The position numbers and the translations under genes were made by a program. From Bradyrhizobium embrapense (lineage in GTDB: Bacteria; Pseudomonadota; Alphaproteobacteria; Rhizobiales; Xanthobacteraceae): a DNA stretch of 64,000 nucleotides. The first letter of the stretch is position 1. Each line of letters opens with the position of its first letter. The stretch is taken from NCBI RefSeq assembly GCF_001189235.2, contig NZ_LFIP02000003.1, forward strand, positions 124,001 through 188,000, written 5' to 3'. Positions 52,820 to 64,000 of this stretch are shown in pieces. Under the pieces are notes generated by a model. That model was not told the origin of the DNA. It ran no database searches and worked only from the letters and a program-made list of their open reading frames with translations.

Positions 52820-54523
52820 ATGACCGTCATCGGTTGGATTCAAATTATTCTGTTCTGCGCGATCGTGGTCGCGCTGGTCAAACCGCTCGGCTGGTACATG
52901 ACCCGCGTGTTCAACGGCGAGCGCACCTTCCTCTCACCCGTGCTGCGCCCGGTCGAGCGCGGCATCTACTGGGTCGGCGGCGTCGACGAGCGGCGCGAGC
53001 AGCACTGGCTGACCTATACTGTCGCCATGCTGCTATTCCATGTCGGCGGCTTCGCGCTCATTTACGGCCTGATGCGGCTGCAGGCGGTGCTGCCGTTCAA
53101 CCCGGCCGGCCAGACCTCAGTTGCCGAAGATCTCTCCTTCAATACCGCGATCTCCTTCATCACCAACACCAACTGGCAGAACTACGGCGGCGAGAGCACG
53201 CTGTCCTACCTGGTCCAGATGCTGGGCTTGACGCATCAGAACTTCCTGTCGGCTGCGACCGGCATCGCGCTGGCGATGGCTCTGATCCGCGGCTTCACCC
53301 GTTCGTCGATGCGCACGGTCGGCAATTTCTGGGTCGACGTCACGCGCTGCACGCTCTACGTGCTGCTGCCGATTTGCGTCGTCTATGCGCTGTTCCTGGT
53401 CTGGCAGGGCATGCCGCAGACGCTTGGTGCCTATGTCGACGCCACTACGCTGGAGGGCGGCAAGCAGACCATCGCGCTCGGACCGGTCGCCTCGCAGGTC
53501 GCGATCAAGATGCTGGGCACCAATGGCGGCGGCTTCTTCAATGCCAACGCCGCGCATCCGTTCGAGAACCCGACCGCGCTGTCGAACCTCGTGCAGATGA
53601 TCTCGATCTTCGCGCTCGGTGCCGCGCTGACCAACGTGTTCGGCCGCATGGTGAGCAATCAGCGCCAGGGCTGGGCGATCTTCGCTGTGATGGGCATCCT
53701 GTTCGTCGCCGGCGTTACCGTCACCTACTGGGCAGAAGCCAACGGCACCTCGGCGCTGCAGGCGCTTGGTCTCACCGGCGGCAACATGGAGGGCAAGGAG
53801 GTCCGCTTCGGCATCGTCGCGTCCTCGCTGTTCGCCGTGATTACCACAGCTGCGTCCTGCGGTGCGGTCAACGCCATGCATGACAGCTTCACCGCGCTCG
53901 GCGGCATGATCCCGCTGATCAACATGCAGCTCGGCGAGGTCATCATCGGCGGCGTCGGCGCCGGATTCTACGGCATGCTGCTGTTCGTCGTGTTGGCGAT
54001 CTTCGTCGCCGGCCTAATGGTCGGCCGCACGCCGGAATATGTCGGCAAGAAGATCGAGGCGCGCGAGGTCAAGATGGCGATGCTCGCGATCCTGGTGCTG
54101 CCGCTGATGTACCTCGGTTGGACTGCCGTCGGCGTGGTGCTGCCGTCGGCGGTGGCATCGATGGCCAATGCCGGCCCGCATGGTTTCACCGAGGTGCTGT
54201 ATGCTTATACGTCCTCGACCGGCAACAACGGCTCGGCCTTCGCGGGCCTCACCGGCAACACGCTGTTCTATAATCTGACGCTCGCCTCTGCGATGTTCGT
54301 CGGCCGCTTCTTCATGATCGTGCCGGCGATGGCGATCGCGGGATCGCTGGTCGAGAAGAAATCGATCCCGGCCTCGGCGGGCACTTTCCCGACCACCGGC
54401 GGGCTGTTCGTCGGCCTCGTCATCGGCGTGATCCTCATCATCGGCGGCCTCACATTCTTCCCGGCGCTTGCGCTCGGGCCGATCGTCGAGCACCTCGCCA
54501 TGAACGCCAATACCTTGTTCTGA
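52820..54523 (+). CDS. kdpA: KdpA, K+-binding and translocating subunit
   Basis: A 567-residue membrane protein with about ten helices, the potassium-channel-like subunit of the high-affinity K+-transporting ATPase. Selectivity-filter-like repeats are visible, for example [35 protein letters not shown] and [15 protein letters not shown] 52820 directly follows the small upstream ORF. The stop is followed 24 nt later by kdpB. Confidence 0.97.
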   Translation: MTVIGWIQIILFCAIVVALVKPLGWYMTRVFNGERTFLSPVLRPVERGIYWVGGVDERREQHWLTYTVAMLLFHVGGFALIYGLMRLQAVLPFNPAGQTSVAEDLSFNTAISFITNTNWQNYGGESTLSYLVQMLGLTHQNFLSAATGIALAMALIRGFTRSSMRTVGNFWVDVTRCTLYVLLPICVVYALFLVWQGMPQTLGAYVDATTLEGGKQTIALGPVASQVAIKMLGTNGGGFFNANAAHPFENPTALSNLVQMISIFALGAALTNVFGRMVSNQRQGWAIFAVMGILFVAGVTVTYWAEANGTSALQALGLTGGNMEGKEVRFGIVASSLFAVITTAASCGAVNAMHDSFTALGGMIPLINMQLGEVIIGGVGAGFYGMLLFVVLAIFVAGLMVGRTPEYVGKKIEAREVKMAMLAILVLPLMYLGWTAVGVVLPSAVASMANAGPHGFTEVLYAYTSSTGNNGSAFAGLTGNTLFYNLTLASAMFVGRFFMIVPAMAIAGSLVEKKSIPASAGTFPTTGGLFVGLVIGVILIIGGLTFFPALALGPIVEHLAMNANTLF

Positions 54524-54547
54524 TTGAATACGTCCGGAGTGACATCC

Positions 54548-56659
<2,112 letters not shown>

Positions 56660-56671
56660 GGAGCCGCAATC

Positions 56672-57277
56672 ATGTTGAGAGAAATCCGCCCCGCCATCCT
56701 CGTGCTGGTCCTGCTGACTGCGATCACGGGCCTTGCCTATCCGCTCGCCATGACGGCGATCGCCGGCGTCATCTTTCCGAAGCAGGCGCAAGGCAGCCTG
56801 ATCGAGAAGGGCGGCAAGGTGATCGGCTCCGCCCTGATCGGGCAGGAGTTCAAGGAGGACAAGTACTTTCACGGCCGGCCGTCGGCGACGACGGCGCCCG
56901 ATCCGAACGACGCTTCCAAGACCGTGCCGGCGCCGTACAACGCTGCCAATTCCGGCGGCTCCAACCTCGGCCCGACCAGCAAGGCACTGAGCGACCGGGT
57001 CAAGGAGGATGTCGAGAAGCTGAAGGCGGAGAATCCGTCGGCCAGCGTGCCGGTCGATCTCGTCACCGCCTCGGCCAGCGGCCTCGATCCCGACATCTCG
57101 CCGGACGCTGCGCTGTTCCAGGTGCCGCGGGTGGCCAAGGCGCGCAGCATGTCGGAGGACGCGGTGCGCGAGCTGGTGACGCAGAACACGCAGGGTCGCT
57201 TCGCCGGCGTGATCGGTGAGCCCCGCGTTAACGTTCTTGCGCTCAACCTGGCGCTCGACGCGGCAAAGGCGAAATAG
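56672..57277 (+). CDS. kdpC: KdpC, K+-ATPase assembly subunit
   Basis: A 201-residue protein with one N-terminal membrane helix ([20 protein letters not shown]) and a periplasmic domain containing the diagnostic [19 protein letters not shown] and [16 protein letters not shown] blocks. It aids assembly and nucleotide binding of KdpB. The gene starts 12 nt after kdpB. Confidence 0.96.
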   Translation: MLREIRPAILVLVLLTAITGLAYPLAMTAIAGVIFPKQAQGSLIEKGGKVIGSALIGQEFKEDKYFHGRPSATTAPDPNDASKTVPAPYNAANSGGSNLGPTSKALSDRVKEDVEKLKAENPSASVPVDLVTASASGLDPDISPDAALFQVPRVAKARSMSEDAVRELVTQNTQGRFAGVIGEPRVNVLALNLALDAAKAK

Positions 57278-57316
57278 GGGAGTAGGCCCGCTCTCGCAGG
57301 ATGACTATATTGCGGT

Positions 57317-60028
57317 ATGGCCAATCAGCGTGACCCCGATAAAAGACCCTCGCCGGATGCGCTGCTCGAGGCGGCGCGCCGCGAGACCGATCGGTCGGGG
57401 CGGCTGAAGATCTTCATCGGCGCCGCTCCCGGCGTCGGCAAGACCTATGAGATGCTCTCGAGCGCTCACGCCCGCCTCAAGGCGGGCGTCGACGTCGTGG
57501 TCGGTGTCGTCGAGACCCATGGACGGGTGGAGACCGAGGCGCTGCTGAGGGGTCTCGAGGTGATACCGCGGAAGCGGCTGACCTATCGCGACCAAACCAT
57601 CGAGGAGATGGACCTCGACGCCCTGATCGCGCGGCGGCCGCAGCTCGCACTGGTCGACGAGCTCGCCCATACCAATGCGCCGGGCAGCCGGCATCCCAAG
57701 CGCTATCTCGACGTCGAGGAATTGCTGTCGCACGGCATCGATGTCTACACCGCGATCAACATCCAGCACATCGAGAGCCTCAACGACGTCGTCGCGCAGA
57801 TCACCCATGTGCGGGTGCGCGAGACTGTGCCCGACTCGGTGGTCGATCGCGCCGATGCGATCGAGCTGATCGACCTTACGCCCGACGACCTGATCCAGCG
57901 GCTGAAGGAGGGCAAGGTCTATGTGCCCAAGCAGGCGGAGCGGGCGCTGGAGCACTATTTTTCGCCCGGCAATCTCACCGCGCTGCGCGAGCTGGCGTTG
58001 CGCCGCACCGCCGAACGGGTCGACGAGCAGCTGCTCACCCACATGCAGGCCAATGCGATCCAGGGGCCCTGGGCCGCCGGCGAGCGCATCCTGGTGTGCC
58101 TGAGCGAGGATCCGCGCGCGGCCGGCCTCGTGCGCTACACCAAGCGCCTGGCTGACCGGTTGCATGCGCAATGGACCGCGGTCAGCATCGAAACGCGGCG
58201 CAGCCTTCAACTCAGCGACGAGCAGCGCGACCGGCTTGCCGACACCATGCGGCTCGCTGAATCGCTCGGCGGCGAGGCGCTGACCCTTCCCGGCGTCGGC
58301 CGCCGCATCGCCGACGACGTAATCAATTTCGCCCAGGCCAACAACGTCACCCAGATCATCATCGGCAAGTCGACGCGCTCGCGCTGGTTCGAGCTGACGC
58401 GCGGTTCGGTGGTGCACGATCTGGTGCGCCGCGCCGGCAACATCAGCGTCAACGTGATCGCCGGCGACGAGCTGCCGGTCGGCAAGGCGGCGGTGCAGAC
58501 CGCACAGCGCCAGGAGCCGTTCAATCCGCGGCCCTATCTGATGGCGCTGCTGCTGACGGCGATCGGGCTCGGCGCGGCCAAGCTGATCCAGCCGTTTTTC
58601 GGCATCGAGAATGTCGACCTCGTCTTCATCACCGCGGTGGTCGGTGCGGCGGCGCGCTACGGCCTGGGGCCGTCGCTCTTGGCCAGCGTCGCGGCCTCGC
58701 TGTGCTACAACTTCTTCTTCCTGCCGCCGGTCTACACCTTCACCATCACCGACCCGACCAACGTCGCGGCGTTCTTCTTCTTCATGCTGATCGCGCTGAT
58801 CGTCTCCAACGTCGCGGCACGGGTGCGCACCCAGGCCGACACCGCGATCGGCCGCGTCCGCACCACCGAATCGCTCTACGCCTTCAGCCGCAAGCTCGCC
58901 GGCACCGCGACGCTCGACGACGTGCTGTGGGCGACCGCCTACCAGATCGCCCTGATGCTGAAGGTGCGCGTGGTGCTGCTGCTGCCGGAGGGCGGCATGC
59001 TGACCGTCAAGAGCGGCTATCCGCCCGAGGACCAGCTCGATCAGGCTGATCTTGCCGCCGCCAACTGGGCTTGGGGCAACGATCGCCCGGCCGGCCGCGG
59101 CTCCGACACGCTGCCGGGCGGCAAGCGATTGTTCCTGCCGATGCGCACCGGCCGCGGCCCGATCGGCGTGATCGGCATCGACGACGACCGCACCGGGCCG
59201 CTGTTGACCCCGGACCAGCGCCGGCTGCTCGACGCGCTGGTCGACCAGGGTGCGCTCGCGATCGAGCGCGTGCTGCTGGTCGAGGACATGGACCGGGTCA
59301 AGCGCACGGTCGAATCCGACCGGCTGCGCGGCGCGCTGCTGACCTCGATCTCGCACGATCTCAAGACGCCGCTGGCCTCGGTGCTCGGCTCGGCCTCGGC
59401 GCTGCGCGATCTCGGCGCCAGCCTGAGCGACGCCCAGAAGCACGATCTGCTCGCGACCGTGATCGACGAGTCGGAGCGGCTGAACCGGTTCATCGCCAAT
59501 CTCTTGGACATGACCAAGCTGGAATCCGGCGCGATCGTGCCGAACACCGCGCGGCACGATGTGGGCGAGATCGTCGGCAGCGCGCTGCGCCGTGCCGCCA
59601 AGATCCTGGTGCATCACCGCGTCTCGCTGGAGCTTGCCGCCGACCTGCCGATGCTGGAGCTCGATGCCGTGCTGTTCGAGCAGGTGCTGTTCAATCTGCT
59701 CGACAACGCCGCGAAATACGCGCCCTCGGACACCACCATCTCGATCCGCGGCGTGCGCGACCGCGATGCCGTGACGCTGCAGATCCTCGATGAAGGCAAC
59801 GGCATTCCCGCCGCCGAGCTCGAAAGCGTGTTCGACAAGTTCTATCGCGCCGAGAAGGGCGACCATATCCGCCCAGGCACCGGCCTCGGCCTTGCGATCT
59901 CGCGCGGCTTCGTCGAGGCGATGCGCGGCACGATCGCGGCCGCCAACCGCGCCGACCGCAGCGGCGCCGTCATTTCTATCCGCCTGCCGATCCCGGCCGA
60001 CGCCAACGCGCTGGACACTGCTGCATGA
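57317..60028 (+). CDS. kdpD: KdpD sensor histidine kinase
   Basis: A 903-residue sensor kinase. Residues 10-230 are the cytosolic KdpD domain with Walker A GAAPGVGKT (35-43) and LVDELAHTNAPGSRHPKR. A universal-stress-protein-like domain follows, then four membrane helices, a GAF-like region, the phospho-acceptor His680 in TSISHDLKTPLAS, and a catalytic ATPase domain (LLDNAAKYAP; FYRAEKGD). It senses low K+ or ionic stress and phosphorylates KdpE. Starts 39 nt after kdpC; its stop overlaps kdpE by 4 nt. Confidence 0.97.
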   Translation: MANQRDPDKRPSPDALLEAARRETDRSGRLKIFIGAAPGVGKTYEMLSSAHARLKAGVDVVVGVVETHGRVETEALLRGLEVIPRKRLTYRDQTIEEMDLDALIARRPQLALVDELAHTNAPGSRHPKRYLDVEELLSHGIDVYTAINIQHIESLNDVVAQITHVRVRETVPDSVVDRADAIELIDLTPDDLIQRLKEGKVYVPKQAERALEHYFSPGNLTALRELALRRTAERVDEQLLTHMQANAIQGPWAAGERILVCLSEDPRAAGLVRYTKRLADRLHAQWTAVSIETRRSLQLSDEQRDRLADTMRLAESLGGEALTLPGVGRRIADDVINFAQANNVTQIIIGKSTRSRWFELTRGSVVHDLVRRAGNISVNVIAGDELPVGKAAVQTAQRQEPFNPRPYLMALLLTAIGLGAAKLIQPFFGIENVDLVFITAVVGAAARYGLGPSLLASVAASLCYNFFFLPPVYTFTITDPTNVAAFFFFMLIALIVSNVAARVRTQADTAIGRVRTTESLYAFSRKLAGTATLDDVLWATAYQIALMLKVRVVLLLPEGGMLTVKSGYPPEDQLDQADLAAANWAWGNDRPAGRGSDTLPGGKRLFLPMRTGRGPIGVIGIDDDRTGPLLTPDQRRLLDALVDQGALAIERVLLVEDMDRVKRTVESDRLRGALLTSISHDLKTPLASVLGSASALRDLGASLSDAQKHDLLATVIDESERLNRFIANLLDMTKLESGAIVPNTARHDVGEIVGSALRRAAKILVHHRVSLELAADLPMLELDAVLFEQVLFNLLDNAAKYAPSDTTISIRGVRDRDAVTLQILDEGNGIPAAELESVFDKFYRAEKGDHIRPGTGLGLAISRGFVEAMRGTIAAANRADRSGAVISIRLPIPADANALDTAA

Positions 60029-60714
60029 ACGCCACGCCGATCAAGGTCCTGGTCATCGACGACGAGCCGCCGATCCGCAAGCTGCTGCGGATGGGGCTGA
60101 GTACGCAGGGCTACGACATCCTCGAAGCCTCCAACGGCAGAAACGCGCTGGAAATGCTGGGCGAAGAGCCGGCGCTGATCATCCTCGATCTCGGCCTGCC
60201 CGATATCCAGGGCCACGACCTGTTGCGCATGATCCGCGGCCGCAACGAGAGCGTCCCGATCGTGGTGCTGTCGAGCCGCGGCGACGAGGCCGGCAAGGTG
60301 CAGGCGCTCGATCTCGGCGCCGACGACTACCTGACCAAGCCGTTCGGCATGGACGAATTGCTGGCGCGGCTGCGCGCTGCATTGCGCCACCAGCTGCAGG
60401 TGCAGGGCGAGCGCCCGGTGTTCCGCTCCGGCGATCTCTCGGTCGACCTGGTGCGCCGGATCGTCAAGGTCGGCGACAGGGAGATCAAGCTGTCGCCGAA
60501 GGAGTACGACCTGTTGCGCGTGCTGGTGCAGCATGCCGGCAAGGTGCTGACCCATCGCTTCCTCCTGAAGGAATTGTGGGACGAATTGACCGATGCGCAA
60601 TATCTGCGGGTCTATGTGCGCCAGCTCCGCCAGAAGATCGAGGCCGACCCCGAGCGTCCGCAGTTCGTGCTGACCGAAACCGGCATCGGCTATCGGCTGC
60701 GCGCGGCGGACTGA
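60025..60714 (+). CDS. kdpE: KdpE response regulator
   Basis: A 229-residue OmpR-type regulator. The receiver has VIDDEPPIRK, the phosphorylated Asp in LIILDLGLPD and TKPFG. The winged helix follows (KLSPKEYDLLRVLVQHAGKV; YLRVYVRQLRQKIE). Phosphorylated by KdpD, it should activate kdpFABC. The ATGA overlap with kdpD ensures coupled translation. Confidence 0.96.
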   Translation: MNATPIKVLVIDDEPPIRKLLRMGLSTQGYDILEASNGRNALEMLGEEPALIILDLGLPDIQGHDLLRMIRGRNESVPIVVLSSRGDEAGKVQALDLGADDYLTKPFGMDELLARLRAALRHQLQVQGERPVFRSGDLSVDLVRRIVKVGDREIKLSPKEYDLLRVLVQHAGKVLTHRFLLKELWDELTDAQYLRVYVRQLRQKIEADPERPQFVLTETGIGYRLRAAD

Positions 60715-60772
60715 GAGCTTCGGAACTTTCGCTCCCATCAAGGCTCGTTTTCCGTTACCGGGAGAACAAGCC

Positions 60773-61009
60773 ATGGCAAGGAAATACTCGCGGAAGGCAT
60801 CGGGCGATGTCGAGCGTGTCATGAAGAAACGCAAGGCCGGCACGCTGCGCAGCGGCCGCTCCAAGAAGAAGGTGAAGAGCCGCAAGCAGGCGATCGCGAT
60901 CGGCTTGTCCGAGGCGCGCGCCAAGGGGCGGAAGGTGCCGAAGAAGGCATCCAAGAAGACAGCGAAGCGCAAGACGGCGAAGAAGCGGAAGACTGCGAAG
61001 AAGAAGTAG
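60773..61009 (+). CDS. DUF6496 lysine-rich small protein
   Basis: A 78-residue, very basic protein. The start MARKYSRKASGDVERVMKKR and the SRKQAIAIGLSEARAKGRKV stretch match DUF6496, a family common in alphaproteobacteria. The C-terminus is a Lys/Ala/Thr repeat like histone H1 tails, suggesting nucleic acid binding. ATG 60773 has GGGAG about 10 nt upstream. A GGAAC...CGTT pair lies before it but with 19-nt spacing, so not a normal EcfG promoter. Its place beside ku is suggestive only. Confidence 0.85.
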   Translation: MARKYSRKASGDVERVMKKRKAGTLRSGRSKKKVKSRKQAIAIGLSEARAKGRKVPKKASKKTAKRKTAKKRKTAKKK

Positions 61010-61027
61010 TCTTCGCATATCGATCCT

Positions 61028-61147
61028 CGTCATTGCAACGAGCGAAGCGGCGAAGCAATCCACCTCTCCACGCCGGGACAGATGGATTGCTTCGCGGAGC
61101 CTGTCATCCGGCGGCGCTGCGCGCCGACCGGGTGGCTCGCAATGACG
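61028..61147. repeat. 120-nt intergenic repeat with long inverted ends
   Basis: CGTCATTGC at 61028 pairs with GCAATGACG at 61139-61147, and GCGAAGCAATCCA (61050-61062) pairs with TGGATTGCTTCGC (61083-61095). The element fills the space between the DUF6496 gene and the end of ku. Sequences of this kind recur between convergent genes in Bradyrhizobium genomes; here it may also terminate both transcripts. Confidence 0.7.
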
Positions 61148-61157
61148 TGAAGAGGCC

Positions 61158-62045
61158 TTACCCCGCCTTGCGCGATCGCGCGCTAGACCGGTGCGCCTTC
61201 TTGGCGGGACGGCGATGCGCAGCCGGCCGGCGGGCGCTTGAGCCTGCGCGCCTGGCGCCACCTTTCCGGTCCTTCAGGCTCTGCTTCAGCGCGTCCATCA
61301 GGCTCACCACATTGCTCGGCTTCTCCTCGCGCGCCGCGGCCTTGATCGGCTTGCCGGCGGCCTTGCGGCGGACCAGCGCCTTCAGCGCGGTCTCGTACTC
61401 GTCCTTGAATTTCGACGGGTCGAAATGCGCGGCCTTGCTGTCGAGGATGTGACCGGCCAGTTCGATCATGTCTTTGGTCACCTTCGGGCTCTTGATATCG
61501 TCGAAATAATCGTCGGCATCGCGTACCTCGTAGGGGTAGCGCAAGGTGGTGCCGAGCATGCCTTTGTCGAGCGGCTCGATCGCGATCACGTGCTCGCGGT
61601 TGGTCAGCACGATGCGCGCCAGCGCGACGCGGTCCTGGTCCTTCATGGCGTCGCGGATCACAGCGAACGCGTCGACGCCGGCCTTGCCGTCGGGCCTGAT
61701 GTAATAGGGATGGTCGAGATAGCGCTTGTCGATCTCGCCCTCGGGCACGAAGCTGTCGATGTCGATGGTGTGGTTGCTCTCGATCTGCACCGCCTCGAGC
61801 TCGTCCTTCTCGATCTCGACATATTTGCCCTTGCTGACCTCGTAGCCGCGGCCCTTCTGGTCGCCGTCGACGACGTCGCCCGTCTCGCTATCGACCATCT
61901 GCTGCTTCAGCCGGTTGCCGGTCTCGCGGTTGATCATGTGAAAGCGGGTTTTCTCGACCGTGGTGGAGGCCGGGTAGAGCGCCACGGGGCACGACACCAG
62001 CGAGAGTTTGAGCGTGCCTTTCCAGTAGGCGCGGGGAGCGGCCAT
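61158..62045 (-). CDS. ku: Ku protein (NHEJ DNA-end binding)
   Basis: A 295-residue bacterial Ku. It opens APRAYWKGTLKLSLVSCPVA and has RFHMINRETGNRLKQQMVD and GREHVIAIEPLDKGMLGTTL-type core segments. The C-terminus beyond about 250 is a strongly basic tail (ARRPAAHRRPAKKAHRSSAR), which in other Ku proteins modulates DNA binding and threading. ATG 62045 has GGAGG at 7 nt. It forms a homodimeric ring on DNA ends and recruits LigD, encoded divergently. An exact EcfG-type promoter lies 34 nt upstream. Confidence 0.96.
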   Translation of the reverse strand: MAAPRAYWKGTLKLSLVSCPVALYPASTTVEKTRFHMINRETGNRLKQQMVDSETGDVVDGDQKGRGYEVSKGKYVEIEKDELEAVQIESNHTIDIDSFVPEGEIDKRYLDHPYYIRPDGKAGVDAFAVIRDAMKDQDRVALARIVLTNREHVIAIEPLDKGMLGTTLRYPYEVRDADDYFDDIKSPKVTKDMIELAGHILDSKAAHFDPSKFKDEYETALKALVRRKAAGKPIKAAAREEKPSNVVSLMDALKQSLKDRKGGARRAGSSARRPAAHRRPAKKAHRSSARSRKAG

Positions 62046-62070
62046 GATCGCCTCCAAACAGCTTGAGTTT

Positions 62071-62103
62071 GGAACTTGAACGGATACCGTAGGTTTTGGT
62101 TCC
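62071..62103 (-). promoter_or_regulatory. EcfG-type promoter between ku and ligD
   Basis: On the minus strand GGAAC (62103-62099), 16 nt, CGTT (62082-62079) matches the EcfG consensus exactly and faces ku. On the plus strand GGAAC (62071-62075), 16 nt, GGTT (62092-62095) is a near match facing ligD. The two overlap, as in the ligase/coiled-coil intergenic region at 2505-2531. Confidence 0.72.
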
Positions 62104-62169
62104 TGAAGGCCGCGCAGAGGCGGCGGCCACCGTTTGCGCCGAGGCGTGGACGTATAGCTGAGAAATCAC

Positions 62170-64000
62170 GTGCCGCTGAGAAACCTCACCACCTATCGCA
62201 AGAAGCGCGACTTCGAGAAGACCGATGAGCCGTCGGGCGACGTCAAGGTCGCCCCCGGCCAGCAGCGGCGCTTCGTCATCCAGAAGCACGACGCGACGCG
62301 GCTGCATTATGATTTAAGGCTGGAGTTCGACGGCGTCTTCAAGTCCTGGGCGGTGACGCGCGGGCCGTCGCTCGATCCGCATGACAAGCGGCTGGCGGTC
62401 GAGGTCGAGGATCATCCGCTCGACTATGGCGATTTCGAAGGCACCATTCCGGAAGGCCAGTATGGCGGCGGCACGGTGCAGCTCTGGGATCGCGGCACCT
62501 GGGAATCGGACGATCCCGAGCGCGGCTTCAAGAAAGGCGATCTGAAGTTCACGCTGCATGGCGACAAGCTGCACGGCAGCTGGGTGCTGGTGCGGATGAA
62601 GAACGACCGCTTCGGCGGCAAGCGCACCAACTGGCTGCTGATCAAGCACCGCGACGAATATGCCGTCGATGGCAACGGCGAGGCGGTCCTCGACGAGGAC
62701 CGCTCGGTCGCCTCCGGCCGCTCGATGGCAGAGATCGCGGCCGGCAAGGGCCGGGCGCCGAAGCCGTTCATGCTGGCCAAGGGGACCAGCAAGGGCAATG
62801 GCAAGGCCAAGGCCGATGCGGTCTGGCAGTCCAACCATGGCATGGCGGCGGACGCGCGCGCCAGGACCAAGGCGCCGGCGCCCAAGCAGAAACTAAAGGG
62901 ACAATTGAAGGCGCCGCGGAAGGCGAAGGCCAAGCAAGTGACGGAGATGCCGGATTTCGTCGCGCCGCAGCTCTGCACCGCGGTCGAGAGCCCGCCCAGT
63001 GGCGCAGGTTGGTGCCATGAGATCAAGTTCGACGGTTATCGCGTGCAGCTCCGTGTGGAGGGCGGCGAGGCCGTGCTGAAAACCCGCAAGGCACTCGACT
63101 GGACCGACAAATTTGGCGCGATCGCCAAGGAAGCCGGCAGGCTGCCGGACGTGCTGATCGATGGCGAGATCGTCGCACTGGACAAGAACGGAACGCCGGA
63201 TTTTTCCGCGCTGCAGGCGGCGCTATCGGACGGCAAAACAGACCAGCTGGTTTTCTATGCGTTCGACCTGCTGTTTGCCGGTACCGAGGATCTGCGTCCG
63301 CGGCCGCTCAGCGAGCGCAAGGCGCGGCTGAAGAAGGTGCTCGGGGCGCGCAAGGGCAAGAACCCCTTGATCCGCTATGTCGAGCATTTCGAGGAGAGCG
63401 GCGAGGCCGTGCTGGAGTCCGCGCGCAAGCTCGGGCTGGAAGGCATCGTCTCCAAGCGTCTCGACAGGCCATACCGGTCGGGCCGATCCGATGACTGGAC
63501 AAAGGCGAAGGTTCGTGCCGGCCACGAGGTGGTCCTCGGCGGCTGGAAGACCACCAATGGCAAATTCCGCTCGCTGATGGCCGGTGTCTATCGTGATGGC
63601 CACCTGGCGTTTGTCGGCATCGTCGGCACCGGCTTCGGCCAGGACACCGTCCGTCGCATCATGCCGGCGCTGAAAGCGGCGGCATCCGACACCAGCCCGT
63701 TCGGCGGCAAGGACGCGCCGAAGAAGACCCGCGACGTGCACTGGCTAAAGCCTGAGCTGGTCGCCGAGATCGAGTTCGCCGGTTGGACCGATGCCGGCAA
63801 TATCCGCCAGGCAGCGTTCAAGGGCCTGCGTCAGGACAAGCCGGCGCATGAAGTCGAGGCCGAGCGGCCGGTGGCAACCAAAGTGGTGAAGCCGATGGCG
63901 AAAGCAAAATCCGGCGAGGTCATGGGCGTCGCCATCTCGCATCCCGACAAAGCCTTGTGGCCCGACGCCGGCGACGGCAAGCCGGTGACCAAGCTCGACC
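62170..64000 (+). CDS. ligD: LigD, multifunctional NHEJ ligase (3' end missing)
   Basis: A frame open from GTG 62170 to the window end (610 codons). The N-terminal 3'-phosphoesterase domain shows [20 protein letters not shown] and [13 protein letters not shown] Lys-rich linker (about 185-255) leads to the ligase domain with [11 protein letters not shown] (Lys286), [15 protein letters not shown] and [13 protein letters not shown]. The polymerase domain begins near [11 protein letters not shown] just before the end. This order (PE-LIG-POL) differs from the mycobacterial POL-PE-LIG order. The protein processes, fills and seals breaks held by Ku. Confidence 0.94.
   Translation, partial: MPLRNLTTYRKKRDFEKTDEPSGDVKVAPGQQRRFVIQKHDATRLHYDLRLEFDGVFKSWAVTRGPSLDPHDKRLAVEVEDHPLDYGDFEGTIPEGQYGGGTVQLWDRGTWESDDPERGFKKGDLKFTLHGDKLHGSWVLVRMKNDRFGGKRTNWLLIKHRDEYAVDGNGEAVLDEDRSVASGRSMAEIAAGKGRAPKPFMLAKGTSKGNGKAKADAVWQSNHGMAADARARTKAPAPKQKLKGQLKAPRKAKAKQVTEMPDFVAPQLCTAVESPPSGAGWCHEIKFDGYRVQLRVEGGEAVLKTRKALDWTDKFGAIAKEAGRLPDVLIDGEIVALDKNGTPDFSALQAALSDGKTDQLVFYAFDLLFAGTEDLRPRPLSERKARLKKVLGARKGKNPLIRYVEHFEESGEAVLESARKLGLEGIVSKRLDRPYRSGRSDDWTKAKVRAGHEVVLGGWKTTNGKFRSLMAGVYRDGHLAFVGIVGTGFGQDTVRRIMPALKAAASDTSPFGGKDAPKKTRDVHWLKPELVAEIEFAGWTDAGNIRQAAFKGLRQDKPAHEVEAERPVATKVVKPMAKAKSGEVMGVAISHPDKALWPDAGDGKPVTKLD

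Noticed and set aside
57305..59866. An 853-codon minus-strand frame across kdpD.
   Set aside because: It is antisense to a complete KdpD; stop-free antisense frames are common at this GC content.
60724..60760. GGAAC...CGTT before the DUF6496 gene as a third EcfG promoter.
   Set aside because: The spacing is 19 nt, outside the 16-17 nt of the consensus.

Overview
This 64 kb window is GC-rich chromosomal DNA of an alphaproteobacterium, most probably a Bradyrhizobium or close relative. The support is the gene content (kdpFABCDE, Ku/LigD with phosphoesterase-ligase-polymerase order, DUF6496 and DUF736 proteins, Tat-exported hydrolases), EcfG-type promoters (GGAAC-N16-CGTT), and intergenic repeats of the kind that recur in Bradyrhizobiaceae genomes. 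No rRNA, CRISPR array, transposase or integrase was recognised.

Layout. 1-3.6 kb: core genes (HAD phosphatase, NUDIX hydrolase, metallophosphoesterase), a stand-alone NHEJ-type ATP-dependent DNA ligase divergent from a coiled-coil protein, and a small hypothetical gene. 3.6-9.4 kb: accessory backbone of integrative-element type, with a ParB-like protein behind a leader packed with hairpins, a DUF736 protein behind another structured leader, and a small XRE regulator; no relaxase, secretion system or integrase is present. 9.5-18 kb: a defence island holding a compact type II CBASS operon (CD-NTase, E2-like protein, patatin phospholipase) and, on the other strand, a 1655-residue protein that joins an Mrr/Cap4-like nuclease domain to a P-loop ATPase and a very long helical tail. 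18.7-30 kb: a winged-helix/ATPase/TPR regulator divergent from a cluster of Tat-exported epoxide hydrolase, Ohr, isochorismatase-like hydrolase and alpha/beta hydrolase, followed by an adenylate cyclase-TPR protein, an enoyl-CoA hydratase-like protein and an SDR. 30.25 kb: tRNA with a CAT anticodon.

30.4-44.2 kb: three orphan solute-binding proteins of three different families, two MoeA-type proteins (one fused to a periplasmic-binding-like domain), a structured repeat, a membrane spermidine-synthase-like protein, mobB, tusA and an oxalate/formate-type MFS carrier. The molybdenum-cofactor genes and the carrier suggest a link to a molybdoenzyme such as formate dehydrogenase, which is not in the window. 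44.2-52.1 kb: lon with an upstream hsp20, slipin/NfeD, a DapA homologue lacking the Schiff-base lysine, and several small hypothetical genes. 52.5-60.7 kb: the complete high-affinity K+ uptake operon kdpFABC-DE with two extra microprotein ORFs around kdpF. 60.8-64 kb: a lysine-rich DUF6496 protein, an intergenic repeat, ku and a truncated ligD.

The two NHEJ loci at opposite ends of the window have the same promoter architecture: each divergent pair is separated by an exact EcfG-type promoter on one strand and a near match on the other. This ties both sets of break-repair genes to the general stress response. The most promising candidates for undescribed biology are the giant nuclease-ATPase next to CBASS, the regulator with a 10-nt-phased operator in front of the hydrolase cluster, and the structured RNA-like elements near 4.2, 7.05 and 37.3 kb.
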